NCBI RefSeq assembly: GCF_947172395.1
Contig: NC_069087.1
Coordinates: forward strand, 14,961,107-15,025,106
Direction: 5' to 3'
DNA length: 64,000 nucleotides
Source: Bicyclus anynana
Taxonomy: Eukaryota; Arthropoda; Insecta; Lepidoptera; Nymphalidae
Positions 34,678-45,921 of the stretch are shown piece after piece (positions within the stretch are counted from its first letter, which is position 1; each line of letters starts with the position of its first letter). The notes beneath the pieces were generated by a model. That model was given only the letters and a program-made list of their open reading frames with translations. It was not told the DNA's origin and did no database searches. Both the position numbers and the translations under genes were made by a program.

Positions 34678-34988
34678 GTATAGAAGCGCCATGATATCCC
34701 AATGGATATAACCTCTGGCTCTGATTCCGGAAGGTCTTGGTTTGAATCCGGTCTGATGTATGCATGTTCAACTTTTCAATTGTGTGCATTTTAAGAAACT
34801 AAATATCACGCGTCTCAAACGATGAAAGAAAAACACCGGCATCCCTGAGAATTTTCTTAATTCTCTGCGTGTGTAAAGTCTGCAAATACGCACTGGGCCA
34901 GCATGGTGGACTATTGGCCTAACCCCTCACATTCTGAGAGGACACTCGAGCTCAGCAGTGAGACGAATATGGGTTGATAATTATGATG
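34678..34988 (+). mobile_element. SINE-1 copy, full length, perfect target-site duplication
   Basis: The head gccatgatatcccaatggat and a decayed B box (ggtttgaatcc) lead into the standard body ending tgggttgataattatgatg. Flanked by atatcacttagat at 34665-34677 and again at 34989-35001, an exact 13-base duplication. These fix the borders. Confidence 0.95.
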
Positions 34989-35787
34989 ATATCACTTAGA
35001 TTTCAGCGATTTTTAAGCAGATGAATCAAATATCGGCAGTGGCGCGCAGAAGATTTTTAACCAGAGTTGGCGCTGTACGTTTAAATTGTATAAAATGGAG
35101 AACAGCTTGTCCAATACAAGCCCACAATGATTCCTGAAGTGCATTATTGCATCTGTGAAATGCATGCCACTGAATATAGGTAAACCGTTTGCACTTCGTC
35201 ATGATACCGTGTAGTCCTTCAATGGGCAGGCGAGGACAGACTCATGCGGTTTACTCCACTGTAAAAAAACCAAAAATCGTTACAAATCAAGTCAATTTAC
35301 GACTTCTCTTTGGTTTTCACAAAAAACATTAGGTACTTTCTCCCGTAGATTCGCTCGCGGTAATGGAGTCAATCAGGCATGACGGGCGTTTCAGATATAT
35401 TATATCCCTTGGGTACTTTCTAGGTAGGGGTAGATGCTCTATTCCTTTACTCTATGCCGGAAAATTTAGAGAGAATGTTTGAGAGACATGCAACACATTA
35501 ACATTTGTCCCTAGTTTTCTCGTAGTCTCTCTTCTTTTTTAAGTCCCTCGCCCCGGTACAGGTGTTTGACCATGAAAGCATACCCATTTTGTTTGTCTAT
35601 AGTACGTTCAAGTGTTAGCTTTAGTGTTTCTATGGTCTATGGTAAGTTCATTGTACTGACGCACGCTGAGTTTAACAAAAACAAACATGATTGTTTATCA
35701 TAAACGCACATTATTGTTTTTATGTGTAAATAATATTTACATACATCGGTGTCAACATCGTACATTTTCGTATCGATGTTAATAGTA

Positions 35788-35846
35788 GTTGCATGAGAAA
35801 ACAACGATGTGGCATCAGATGCTACAGCGTTGTTTTCTCATGCAAT
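35788..35846. repeat. Short hairpin
   Basis: The two 28-base arms (gttgcatgagaaaacaacga ... and its complement ending ttttctcatgcaat) pair with about three mismatches around a loop of only three bases (cag at 35816-35818). The loop is very small for a microRNA, so a small foldback or a palindromic duplication is the likelier origin. The remaining 35002-36070 shows nothing assignable. Confidence 0.7.
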
Positions 35847-36072
35847 TAGCTATATTGATAGCGCCACTGACGTCAATATTATTGTGGCCAACCATGCGAA
35901 TATGATATCCCAAACTATTTATTTAATAATCGATTATCGACCAATTAATTACTGGCATGAAGTTGTTTTAGTTAACTTATGTATGAACGATGATTATAGA
36001 ATGACCAGCGGTTTCATTCACCGTAAAAATAAATATAATTAATTGTTTCACCTAAACTACCTTTATTGATGA

Positions 36073-36282
36073 CTAGCTGTCGCCGCGCGGTTTCACCCGC
36101 GTAGTTCCCGTTCCCGTAGGAATACGGGGATAAAATATAGCCTATAGCCTTCCTCGATAAATGGGCTACCTAACACTGAAAGAATTTTTCAAATCGGACC
36201 AGTAGTTCCTGAGATTAGCGCGTTCAATCAAACAAACAAACAAACAAACAAACTCTTCAGCTTTATTATATTAAGTATAGAT
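36073..36282 (+). repeat. R1 dispersed repeat, best full copy
   Basis: Runs from ctagctgtcgccgcgcggtt through tcacccgcgtagttcccgtt, ggggataaaatatagcc, ggaccagtagttcctgag and an (aaac)n stretch to tattaagtatagat. It defines the family. Confidence 0.85.
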
Positions 36283-36289
36283 TCTTCAA

Positions 36290-38475
36290 TTGTCAAATAT
36301 TATTTTTAAATAAAATCCTACTTGAAATAAATGAATATAGATTTTTTTATGACACTGGTAGTTTCAGAGATTAATGAGTTTAAACAAAAATCCTCATCAG
36401 TTTTTAAGTAGATACTTATTACATTAGAACACTCGAAAGAGATGGGTGATGACATTTTTGATAGATAAACTTTTGTTTGCTAAATATTAGTCTTCTTTGG
36501 TCGATTATTATTACAAAGCCGCATACATAAACATTCCGCATTAGTCTTGCCTTAAAACTAATTGCGGAATCTCCCCCTTTATATACTAGTAACTAGACAA
36601 ACAGTACGTACGATATTAAAACACAATTTCAATGTCAATCTAGCAACAACTATTTTAAAATATTTGATATGAAGAATTACTTCACTAAAAACATCTTGTA
36701 CAGACGTGCCAACAAGTCGGTAGCCAACTCGATTGGACATATATCGGTCGGGCCAAATTATGCAACCGGTTTAACAGATCTTGTAACTTACTATTATTTA
36801 GATCAAATGGACTCGATATCACTATAATACAACGTAGTAAATCACAAATTATTATAATTTACATACATACCAACTTTGAAACAGCGTTCACAATCAATGA
36901 AATCGTTGGTAATTTTGTTGTCGAATATTTAAACAATGTCATTTATGTGAGTATGCGACCGACACGTTGCCACGTCTTTAGACGCCACAAAAATTGTGCG
37001 CGAACATGCATATACAAGGAAGACAAGAGATATTAATTAATACATCGAAAAAACCGTGAAAATACAAAAGAGAAAACACTTTTAACGATCACCACCGATA
37101 TAGATACACACAAGAATTAATGAAGGTATCGTAAGTGCTCCAAATTTTATATCGAGTGTCACTCCAAAATACGTTAATTCGAAATGTAAAAATATTTACA
37201 TCTTCCACAAATTTATTAAACCCGAGCTCAATGCTCGTCATAAGTACGATCTCGTTAGCAAATACACGAGCAGTTCGCGTGGTCCTTATACGAGTATGTT
37301 CTTGTACAATGCTAGGCTAATGTTTCGCCTTTAAGCATTTCCACACATTCCGACCCGATGTCGAATCGGAGTGTGTGTAATATCTTACATGGACGACCTA
37401 ACTTAGCGCGTGAAAATGAGTAATAGCAAAGAAGCCAGTCTAGAAGACAAACTGACAGTATATTCTTGGCATGTAATACTTGATATTTATTTCCAAATCT
37501 TCAACTTTACAAACCGAATTCATAATATTTCTTCAGCGTCAAAAGTATTAAATCCTATTAAATAGTTAAAAATTAATAAACTACATAATATAATTAACTT
37601 GACCAAAAAAATTAGATTGGGGCTGTCACAAGTACATTTCACTGGTCATAATGCAGTTACGTTTCGTAAAAGAAATTAATTCCCATTTTTCCCTCCACAT
37701 GGGGAGAGGTCTTTTCCCTGGCCATACTGTAAGCGATGATTTGTCGAATATGACTTCAGTATCAGTTAACGTAGGTATATACATTTCCAATTAAGCGATT
37801 GTTCACCTGATGGGATTCCCTGACATTGTAAACTAATCGAAAGTAACGCTTATCTGAAATTAAATCTCCCGTAATGATTCGGAGGAACTGAATAAACACA
37901 AATCTAAACTATCACAATTATTTATAGTTTATCAATTACATAATACTATAATATAGAATAACAATTTGATCAAGTCAGTGACAATAACTTCAGAGACAGA
38001 CAAAGACATACAACATTTGTGTCGATGTAAAACGCGTTAGTCGCGCTTAATCGCTCACGATATAACGTAACTGTCGACAACACGTATCGTTCATTATACA
38101 TACGATATCTTCCTTGGTAAAATACACTCTACCCAGAACAATTAGTCTTAAAAAGTAAGTAAGTGGTCAAATACATGTATAGTTCATACGGCAACAGCGC
38201 CTCAGCACTAAAAACACATCTGCGTTTATATCACGATGTAAAACATGCCAAAGAGGTTTTATAGAAGACCTGCTCATCTTGAATTAACAATAATTGTAAC
38301 GCCGGTAGAGAAAAGATTGCCTATAATAAAAAGATCTTTTTGCTCTAAAATCGAAAAATGCCCTTCGTACCAAAAAGGTCAAAATCTGAACGGAAAAGCC
38401 ATATGAGAAAAATGAAATCTACAGAATGACAAACATTGCGGGTAAATACCGGTTAGCTGTTTATAGCAAACACGT
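36290..38475. other. No gene recognised
   Basis: AT-rich with only small frames. No repeat family of this window was noticed here, in contrast to the left half of the window. Confidence 0.4.
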
Positions 38476-38477
38476 TC

Positions 38478-38658
38478 TATAGCTTGGCAACTTCTCCCGA
38501 TGGTCCGCGCGAGCCGTGGGGCGTGTAGCGATGAATGGAAAACCCACGACTGATGCACCTCACTTCCCCGCACGCACAATTTCACACCCGCGCAGTCTTT
38601 CCCCCCCGTCGCCCGTTTATCATGGGAGTGTCATCAACGAACTTGACAGACTATAGCA
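38478..38658. mobile_element. MITE-C, complete copy
   Basis: 181 bp with the left end ctatagcttggcaacttctc and a right end carrying cgaacttgacagactatagc. The GC-rich interior (gatggtccgcgcg, cacccgcgcagtctttccc, cgtcgcccgtttatcatggg) is the complement of the copy at 60591. The frames on both strands are shadows of its GC-rich core. Confidence 0.8.
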
Positions 38659-38659
38659 T

Positions 38660-41600
38660 TGAAGTCTACTTCACAGGACGATACGGTGCGCTTCGTCCAA
38701 CCAATCCGAGAAAGACTATATTTTCAATATCCTTGATATTCAATCTTATTTCATACAGAATAAGGTCTGTATTTATTTAAAAAACAAAACATCACCACGC
38801 GTGAGTAATGTGAGCCGACCTAATGGTCAACGTAGATGATTTAAACTCCGCCCGCATTTTTCCATTTTTTGAAGACAGATTTTTTGAGATCTAAAAACTG
38901 CCTTTAGTTTTACAACACAACTTATATTGCATTTTTAATAGCATTGTACATATTATGTAAAAACTTCAGTGAAGCAACCTTCCGTTGAAGTTTTTATATT
39001 ATTTTGATTAAGGCGATATTTAGTTGTACAGGAAAAAATGCTTAAGCTTATTAGCGGAGTCTGTTGGTCGACGTTTTCTTCTTAACGTATATACGACAAC
39101 TTTATGTTAACATTGATAAATTTCAGAAACTCCTATCTATCTAAAATGTTCTATGATTTCGATATTATACTATACCTACCGTTTGAAAATTCTACTCATC
39201 CAGTCGAACGTTTTTCTATTTATACATAGCACATTAAATTTAATATTTTTGATAAATAACACTTACATTTCTTTTCTTCTCCAATAATACAAATAGGGAT
39301 GCGTATTATGCATCGTTACTTTCCCTACGATTGTATCAATTACTACACTCGACACATTTCGAACTTGTAACTTTTTAAAGAGATAAGAACAGAAGACTCT
39401 TGAAAATTTTAAAAGTGAATCAATTTTCACAAATTCTAAATAACAAATAGCTTATACAAAGAACGATTAAATTTATGAAATTTTGAAAAAGCAGTGTCTT
39501 TTTACAGGTTAATGAGTATTTCAGTTCTAAAAAGTATTCAAAGCCTTGTGGTATCGATACATTATTTATGTACGATTAAAGTATCGACATCATTTATCAA
39601 TCACTCATTGAATATTTTCATTACTATAAGAGAAAATAAAATTGAATTTATAATAACCTAATATCTAAAAGAAGTCGTTGTAAATTGCATAGAACGATGA
39701 GATGATAGTAAAATGTAAATACATTATGATATTATATACATAACATTATTATGATATTGCAGCGAAGACCGAATTAAAGTGTCCAAAAATGCGTCCACCG
39801 CGAGACTAGACAAAAAACTCAATATTGTCTTAGTTAATCTTTTGTTTGGACACAAGAAGCAAATTTGCACGCCAATGTGGATATAAGTTAGACGACTTAT
39901 AGACACACAAAAAAGCCTTTCAACTGTAAACTATATTAATAATAAAAATAAAAATTACTTATAATACCGAAATATCGCCTATTAGAACACTCGCAGATTA
40001 CAAATTTTTGACCAATTCCGATAGTTTAATTATCAGTATGAGACATCACTTGAGATGTAGCGTCAAAGATGTTTCAAAGTACAAGTTTTATATAGATAAT
40101 AATGATCAAAGTTGTCGAGGACTCATATACGTAAGTATATAACTAGGTAGGTTCAGTTCATTTGTTCAGAACAGTTGATTACAATATTATACTAGCGGAT
40201 CAAAATTCTGCAGTCTGCGTGGGCCCTAAACGCATTCCACAATACTCATATAAAGAAATACAATACCAGGTTCACCATTCGCGTTGGTCAACCATTGGTG
40301 GGGTTAAATCACATCATAAAAATTCACATAAGAAAAGTTGAAAACTATGCAAACTCTATGTATCACTGATACATAACATTAATGTTTTAAAGTATTGTTG
40401 TAGTTAAACTTAACAGTAAGTCATCAATGTATCAGACAAAAATATCAGTTTGTTGTTGATTCAAACATATACCTAATAAAAAGTAGAATAAAATGAAATT
40501 TTCTAGAACTATTATTATTTTTTTCTCTACAATCTAGTCGTATATCTCCCAAGTGTTTCAAGTATGTCCTGATTCATAAATTCTCAAGTGACATAAACAG
40601 CATCTATGTTAGTTAATATGGTCGCTTTCAGAATACTAAAATCACCGAAATCGTTTGTCATTTAGTGGTCTTACATAGAAGGTATGATACGAAATACTTT
40701 TACTATCGCTTAATGAAAAGTTGCAATAAGTAAAACGTACTAATGTCAAAAGGCTCGATCGGCTTTATCTACCGAAAGGCACACAAAATAACCCAATAGG
40801 TGAGTTTATCGATATATTTTAACGCTCGTAAATTATAAACCACGCCTTTGTGAAAGAGTTTTTGACAATTAATAACATAACACAATTATCCTTAATTGAG
40901 TAATATTTTGCATCGTTTTGAACACAATATCTGTGACTAAACCCCTGGATACTTGTAAAATAATATTGACGACTCACTATTTGCTTAACGCAAACACTAA
41001 ACAGACTGTAACGTTCCGGCTATTGAGTTTCTGTTAATCGCTCACTGATAAGATATCTGATAAAGAAATAACCGCAATACATTTAGTCACTTATAAGGAA
41101 ATACTGAAAACCTTTGCAACATTTTCAGAAATAGACTTTAAAAAAACAGTGAAAGAAAAAGATAGACGGAACATTCACATTCACTAACCACAGTAAAGTG
41201 AAGCCAATTGCAGGTGCAAAGTTTGTAGTACAAGTAGTTTGTAGTAAACGAAATTAAAAAATACGCTTTAATCCGTAATCACAGTTATGGCCATATTTTA
41301 GGGAGTATTTTAAAATTAATATGAGAAAATATATTTAAAAAAAAACGGCAATCGATTTGTCGATATTGTTCTTATTTACTCCAAATCTCACGGGCAGAAA
41401 CTACGACGTCTGGTCAGATCTGAGCTTGACTATTTTTGTCAGATCGCAATCAACTCTAGCACAATAATAAAATAAAAGCTGTGCAAACTTAATTAGTAAA
41501 ATATTACGACATTAATCGACATATTATATACTCGATTGCTAATAGATTAAAATATATGAAGCAAGCTAAACCAATGACACATTATGTGAACATAAACATC

Positions 41601-41763
41601 ACTGATGGGCGTGATCTGTTTAAAATACTGAAACTCGTCACTGCAGGGCTTCATCTTCCGATCGATATGCCGTCTATCTTTTTCCATTGCACTGAGGATT
41701 CAAATAGTATAAGTTTTCCCATTACGCAGAGGATTCAAATACTATCTATAATGTAATACTATT
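38660..41763 (-). other. ERK 3' flank, possible 3' UTR
   Basis: Lies downstream of the ERK stop on the coding strand. AT-rich, no other exon or transposon recognised. At least the first tens of bases must be 3' UTR; how far the transcript reaches is unknown. Confidence 0.35.
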
Positions 41764-41769
41764 TTTATT
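41764..41769 (-). other. Nearest candidate polyadenylation signal of ERK
   Basis: AATAAA on the minus strand, 63 bases after the stop codon. The following sequence is not clearly GU-rich, so it is a weak candidate. Confidence 0.25.
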
Positions 41770-41831
41770 TGTTACTTTGAGTTGAGTTTGCACGTTTCGC
41801 CTCCGTATTCTCTGGAAACTTCTCGGAAGAT

Positions 41832-41951
41832 CTACGCGTCTTCGTTCAGCTGTTTGAACAGTAGAGTCTCGTCAAATATCATCTTCTTGAGTGACTCCTT
41901 CGGCAGATTGTCCAGTTCCATTGAGAATCGGAACGGTTCCTCGGCGACGGG
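41832..41951 (-). CDS. rl: ERK, last coding exon: C-terminal extension and stop
   Basis: 120 bases: 39 residues and a tag stop. Starts PVAEEPFRFSMELDNLPKES and ends FKQLNEDA. In ERK2 this part is the C-terminal extension that wraps along the N-lobe after the docking site. The acceptor is ...tttccag before CCC, phase 0, which continues exactly from DPNDE of the previous exon. The first half is conserved with other insect ERKs; the last 10 residues (after DETLLF) are variable in the family, so they rest on the open frame alone. A 72-codon frame on the plus strand over this exon is a shadow. Confidence 0.95.
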   Translation of the reverse strand, partial: PVAEEPFRFSMELDNLPKESLKKMIFDETLLFKQLNEDA

Positions 41952-42289
41952 CTGGAAAGGAAATTATTCTTTAATTTGTCGAAGAAGCTTATCCAACTGA
42001 TAGTTTTCGCTAAGAATAAAAAGCGCATAATATGTCAAGTCGTAAAATGTGGTCGTCACTAACGAACCTCGAATGTCTTAAACGTAGTAAATGAAAGATG
42101 AAAACAAATAGCAATGATCATATTGTCAATTACTTTGTAGATTTGCGTTTCACTTTGACAAAGATTTCTAAAGTATAAAAATTCAATCATATTTGTAAAT
42201 ATATTTTTTACTTTGCACCCCCTACTCGTACCTAGTCACCGTAGACAGGGAAGTAAATGTATACCGATAGTAGTACCATCGCATTGATA

Positions 42290-42430
42290 AAAAAAAAAGA
42301 GTTTGACTCCGTTTCGATCCCTGTCAGATGCAAATGAGAATGACCGGGGCTGAGGGTTTAACGTGCTCTGAGGCGAGGGTGTAAATCTACCATTTCCCAA
42401 CTGCGGGTGGGAATTTTAATGAGTATTTCT
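42290..42430 (-). mobile_element. SINE-3 copy
   Basis: In complement it reads ttcccacccgcagttgggaa, tggtagatttacaccctcgc, ctcagagcacgttaaaccct, cagccccggtcattctcatt, which follows the body order of the copies at 22777 and 27866. A tRNA-like B box would be near gtttcgatccctg on the plus strand, so the orientation of the head is unclear. Confidence 0.5.
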
Positions 42431-43084
42431 TTGAAAAAGTAAAAGGTCGATGTTAGTTAGCCAGACTCAGGAATCGACCTAAGGGCGTAGTTACATAGTC
42501 TAATCACGGGACAATTTAGTCAATACACAACTACTCCCATTTCGTAATTTACTTAATATTAAACCTCAAACCATATCACAAAGCTGTTCATTCCTACAGG
42601 TCGTTTGGTAATGTTCATTACCACACGGGTTAACTGTGCTACAAAAAATATAGTTTTTCTTATAAGAGACAAAATCTAAGAGACCAAGCTGAGACTAAAT
42701 CTAGGAGGATACGCCGATACAAAACCGAGGATGCCATGCCTAATGCCAATTATATATTATTTACCAAGTTTTGTTATTTCGTTTATCATGGTCGCAGAAA
42801 AAGTATTGTATGCCACTGTACGTAATTAGCTTTGTAGCACTCGTGCTGTATATTAGACTTCGCCTCATTGCACAATTATCACTCGTGACAATAGCTCTCA
42901 TTACATAACAGTAGCATAAATAAATATTGATTCCAAATCAACCGAAACTCCGCCCCGCGCGACTGACTAAGTACACTTTTATAATAAACATAATTATTCA
43001 ATTAAGCGTGGACAAGTTAAAGTATACAAATTAACTCGTTCAGTATTTATCATAGCACGACGGGGCCGCCTCTCAGGAGGATCC

Positions 43085-43677
43085 GCCTCTGTAGCCAAGT
43101 AGCACAACGATTCTCTTTCTACTATCGCTCACGCTTCGAAAATTATAAAAAATGTATGGAAATGACAGATCTTGATTACGTGACCTGTCGATAGGTCATT
43201 ATTTTTTAGAAAAGAGTGTTTATTTTAAGAATTATACCTATTTTAAGAGTAAGAAAAAGGAATAAAATAGAATGTCATTAGGCTCCTGTCAAAATTCTGA
43301 ACATAATTTGAAAATTTAAAATAAAGAACATTGTTGAACTTTTGTTATTAGGATTGGTAAATATATAAAAGGTGGGCAGGATTTTCAGGAGTTTTCTTGG
43401 CTCCTGGACTTCCAGTCAGTGCACACGCTTCGAATTGGTATGATGTTTTATAAATTTATTATTAGGCTAATCGGTTAAGGTTAATATTCAGAAAGCTGTA
43501 AGGTAAAATAAGAAAGTATAATATGTTGAGTACTCGTTATTAAGGAAATAAAATATATTGTGTAAATGTTATAAGTATTTCATTTCAATGGCAAATGTCA
43601 TTCCCATTCATTTTTCTAGTTTTCGAAGCGTGAGCGATCGTAGAAAAAGAATCGATGAGCCACTTGGCTAAAGGGGT
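43085..43677. mobile_element. MITE-A with about 380 bases between its two arms
   Basis: The left arm (43085-43205) starts ctgtagccaagtagcacaac and reaches tacgtgacctgtcgatag. The right arm (43583-43677) runs from atggcaaatgtcattcccat to gccacttggctaaaggggtc. The other copies have arms that meet directly. Either another sequence inserted at the centre or this is a longer member of the family. The interior has no frame of note. Confidence 0.75.
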
Positions 43678-44713
43678 CGGTTGTTGTCAACTCCACCTCT
43701 CTGGAGACAGCGGCGGCTCGCAACCGTATATATACATCGCAAACAATATGAAATTGCTGAGGCAATTTTTATTACCGATGAATAATTTTAATATTCTATT
43801 AAATTGTCTTTCCCCAGAATACTTAATATTATTTTATGAATGTACATAAAATAAAATCTTTTAGATGATTAATATTCCCCCCTTGGGCCATTCTCATTCC
43901 ATAAGTTTGAAGTTAATCGTATTCGTTATCTTAAGTAAAAATATCAAGTTAAAGAAACCCTCACTACTACAGAACAACGATGTACGAAGGAAGGTCATTA
44001 GAACTACGCGAAAAATACTTTCTAAGGCAATCGTTCTTCACTAATACTAAATTCGCCTAAAAATCAACAGTCGCAAGACATGGTGTCCTATAGGTATTTG
44101 TAGACCATCCATGACTGACATTCAGAAGTTTTACAATATTCCATAATATACTATAAAACTAGTTTTAAGTACCTATAATCATATTTTTTTAATTCAACGA
44201 AATGACGTAAATAATGATTTCGTTAAAACAACTTGCTACTACCACAACTATACAAATGTCATTTTACGTAAAATGATGATAATATTGTACCTACATAAAT
44301 TAATTAAATACACAATGTTAAATGATTGCAAAAACAAAAATACGATGAAAAACGGTGTAGTGACTCATTATTTGAATGGTATACCGAGTTACATATGTTG
44401 GAATAAGCAAAAATACATGTCTATGATACAATACTAGCCAGTAATAAGTATCTATATTGTTTATTTAAACTGCCATCTCTCAGACATTCAATATTATCTG
44501 TCATTATCTTCTTTTTCAAGTGATCTGCAATCACTATATTTTATACATATTAATAAACAGATAGTTAAGCCAGTGCTTTAATGTGTTTTCTTTCATCTCG
44601 CGACTCTAACAACATAATAACTCTTCAGGCGTCGAGTATAGACACTCGTCTCTAAAGTTTGTTTGCCATTATAAACAATTCTATAGAGGCGACAGTTATG
44701 ATGTCGGACGTAC

Positions 44714-44902
44714 CTCATCATTGGGATCGTAGTACTGCTCGAGGTAGGGGTGCGCCAGGGCCTCCTCGACGGTGATGCGCTTGTGCGGGTTGAAGGTCAG
44801 CATGCGGTGCAGAAGGTCCAGAGCACGGGGGTCCGCCCCCGGGAACAGATCCGTCCAGGGCACCCGCGGCTTGTACGGCAGCGACTCCAGGTAGCTCCGA
44901 GC
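44714..44902 (-). CDS. rl: ERK exon: C-lobe end and common docking patch
   Basis: 189 bases, 63 residues, from ARSYLESLPYKPRVPW through LLHRMLTFNPHKRITVEEAL and HPYLEQYYDPNDE. The two aspartates of YYDPNDE correspond to the common docking acidic patch (D316 and D319 in rat ERK2) that binds D-motif partners such as MEK, RSK and phosphatases; the second is the residue changed in the fly Sevenmaker allele. Donor gtacgt after GAG, acceptor ...ttacccag before GCT. Third positions are G or C in 55 of 63 codons, far above the neighbouring exons. The plus-strand 119-codon frame and the other minus frame over it are shadows. Confidence 0.97.
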
Positions 44903-45046
44903 CTGGGTAAACAGAGTACGTTGTTAAATCAGACCAAATTATATGAAACAAGCTGTCCTGACAAACATTGTTCTACCGAGGGAAGAGGAGAGGCGATACG
45001 GATAGACCTACAACATACGCGCGGTCGCTGGACACTACTTCGTACG

Positions 45047-45316
45047 TCGTTATCAACCCATATTCGGCTCACTGCTGAGCACGAGTCTCCTCAGAATGAG
45101 AGGGGTTAGGCCAATAGTCCACCACGCTGGCCCAATGTAGATTGGCAGACTACACACACGCAGAGAAAATTCTTTGGTATGCAGGTTCCCTGACGATGTT
45201 CTCCTTCACTGTTTGAGACACGTGATATTTAATTGCTTAAAATGCACACAATTGAAATGTTGGAGGTGCATGCCCGGATCGGATTCGAACTAGCCACTGG
45301 GCTATCACGGCTCTCT
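45047..45316 (-). mobile_element. SINE-1 copy with internal deletion and perfect duplication
   Basis: Minus orientation. actacttcgtacg at 45034-45046 is repeated exactly at 45317-45329 (13 bases). The tRNA-like head has lost about 30 bases between the B box (ggattcgaac) and the A box (ccactgggctatcacggc in complement), so its internal promoter is probably no longer properly spaced. Confidence 0.95.
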
Positions 45317-45921
45317 ACTACTTCGTACGCGAAATTCAAATTAAATTTTTTAGGCACTTTCAATATTCAGTTATTTTGAAATCAGACAGACACTTCAATT
45401 TTATTTATATGTATTGATAAAAAATCCAAATTAGGATAAAAAAGAAATAGATACTTATGATCCAACAACAACATCTAAGATACACACACATAGAAGTAAA
45501 TTTATTTGCACACATTATTCGTAAACAATCCAAAGTTCTGATAAGTTTGTAAAGCGAGCGTGGAACATTTATCAATGTCGACTACAATGGTCGGCGTATC
45601 CCCCTCCTCCCCCCATTTTACGGTTTACCAATAAATTCGGTGAAGTTTATTACTCTGAAATAACTTTACAAGTTATTCTTAAGAGAACCTTGTTGTTATA
45701 CAATATATCTCAAGTTCGCCCTAACTCCCTAAAAGATTCAGAGATTGGTTGCCCAATTAAAATATTGTCCGAGTACCTAAAACATTACTTTATTCTTTCT
45801 TACTTCTATACATAATTATAATCTTTTTAGGGCGGCAAAATTACCCTAGCTGCCTGCATCTAAGGCTGGGGTTGGGAAAAATTTGTTTATAGTCGTTCAC
45901 ATATTTCCTGCACCTGTTATA

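Larger units (their letters stand above)
41952..44713 (-). other. ERK intron 6 (of those visible)
   Basis: 2762 bases. Contains a SINE-3 copy in minus orientation (about 42290-42430) and a MITE-A split into two arms by about 380 bases (43085-43677). The rest shows nothing recognised. Confidence 0.9.

Noticed and set aside
35788..35846. Second microRNA-like hairpin
   Set aside because: The loop is only about three bases, too small for normal Dicer processing; listed as a plain hairpin.
44750..45109. 119-codon plus-strand frame
   Set aside because: Antisense of a GC-rich ERK exon joined to intron and SINE sequence.
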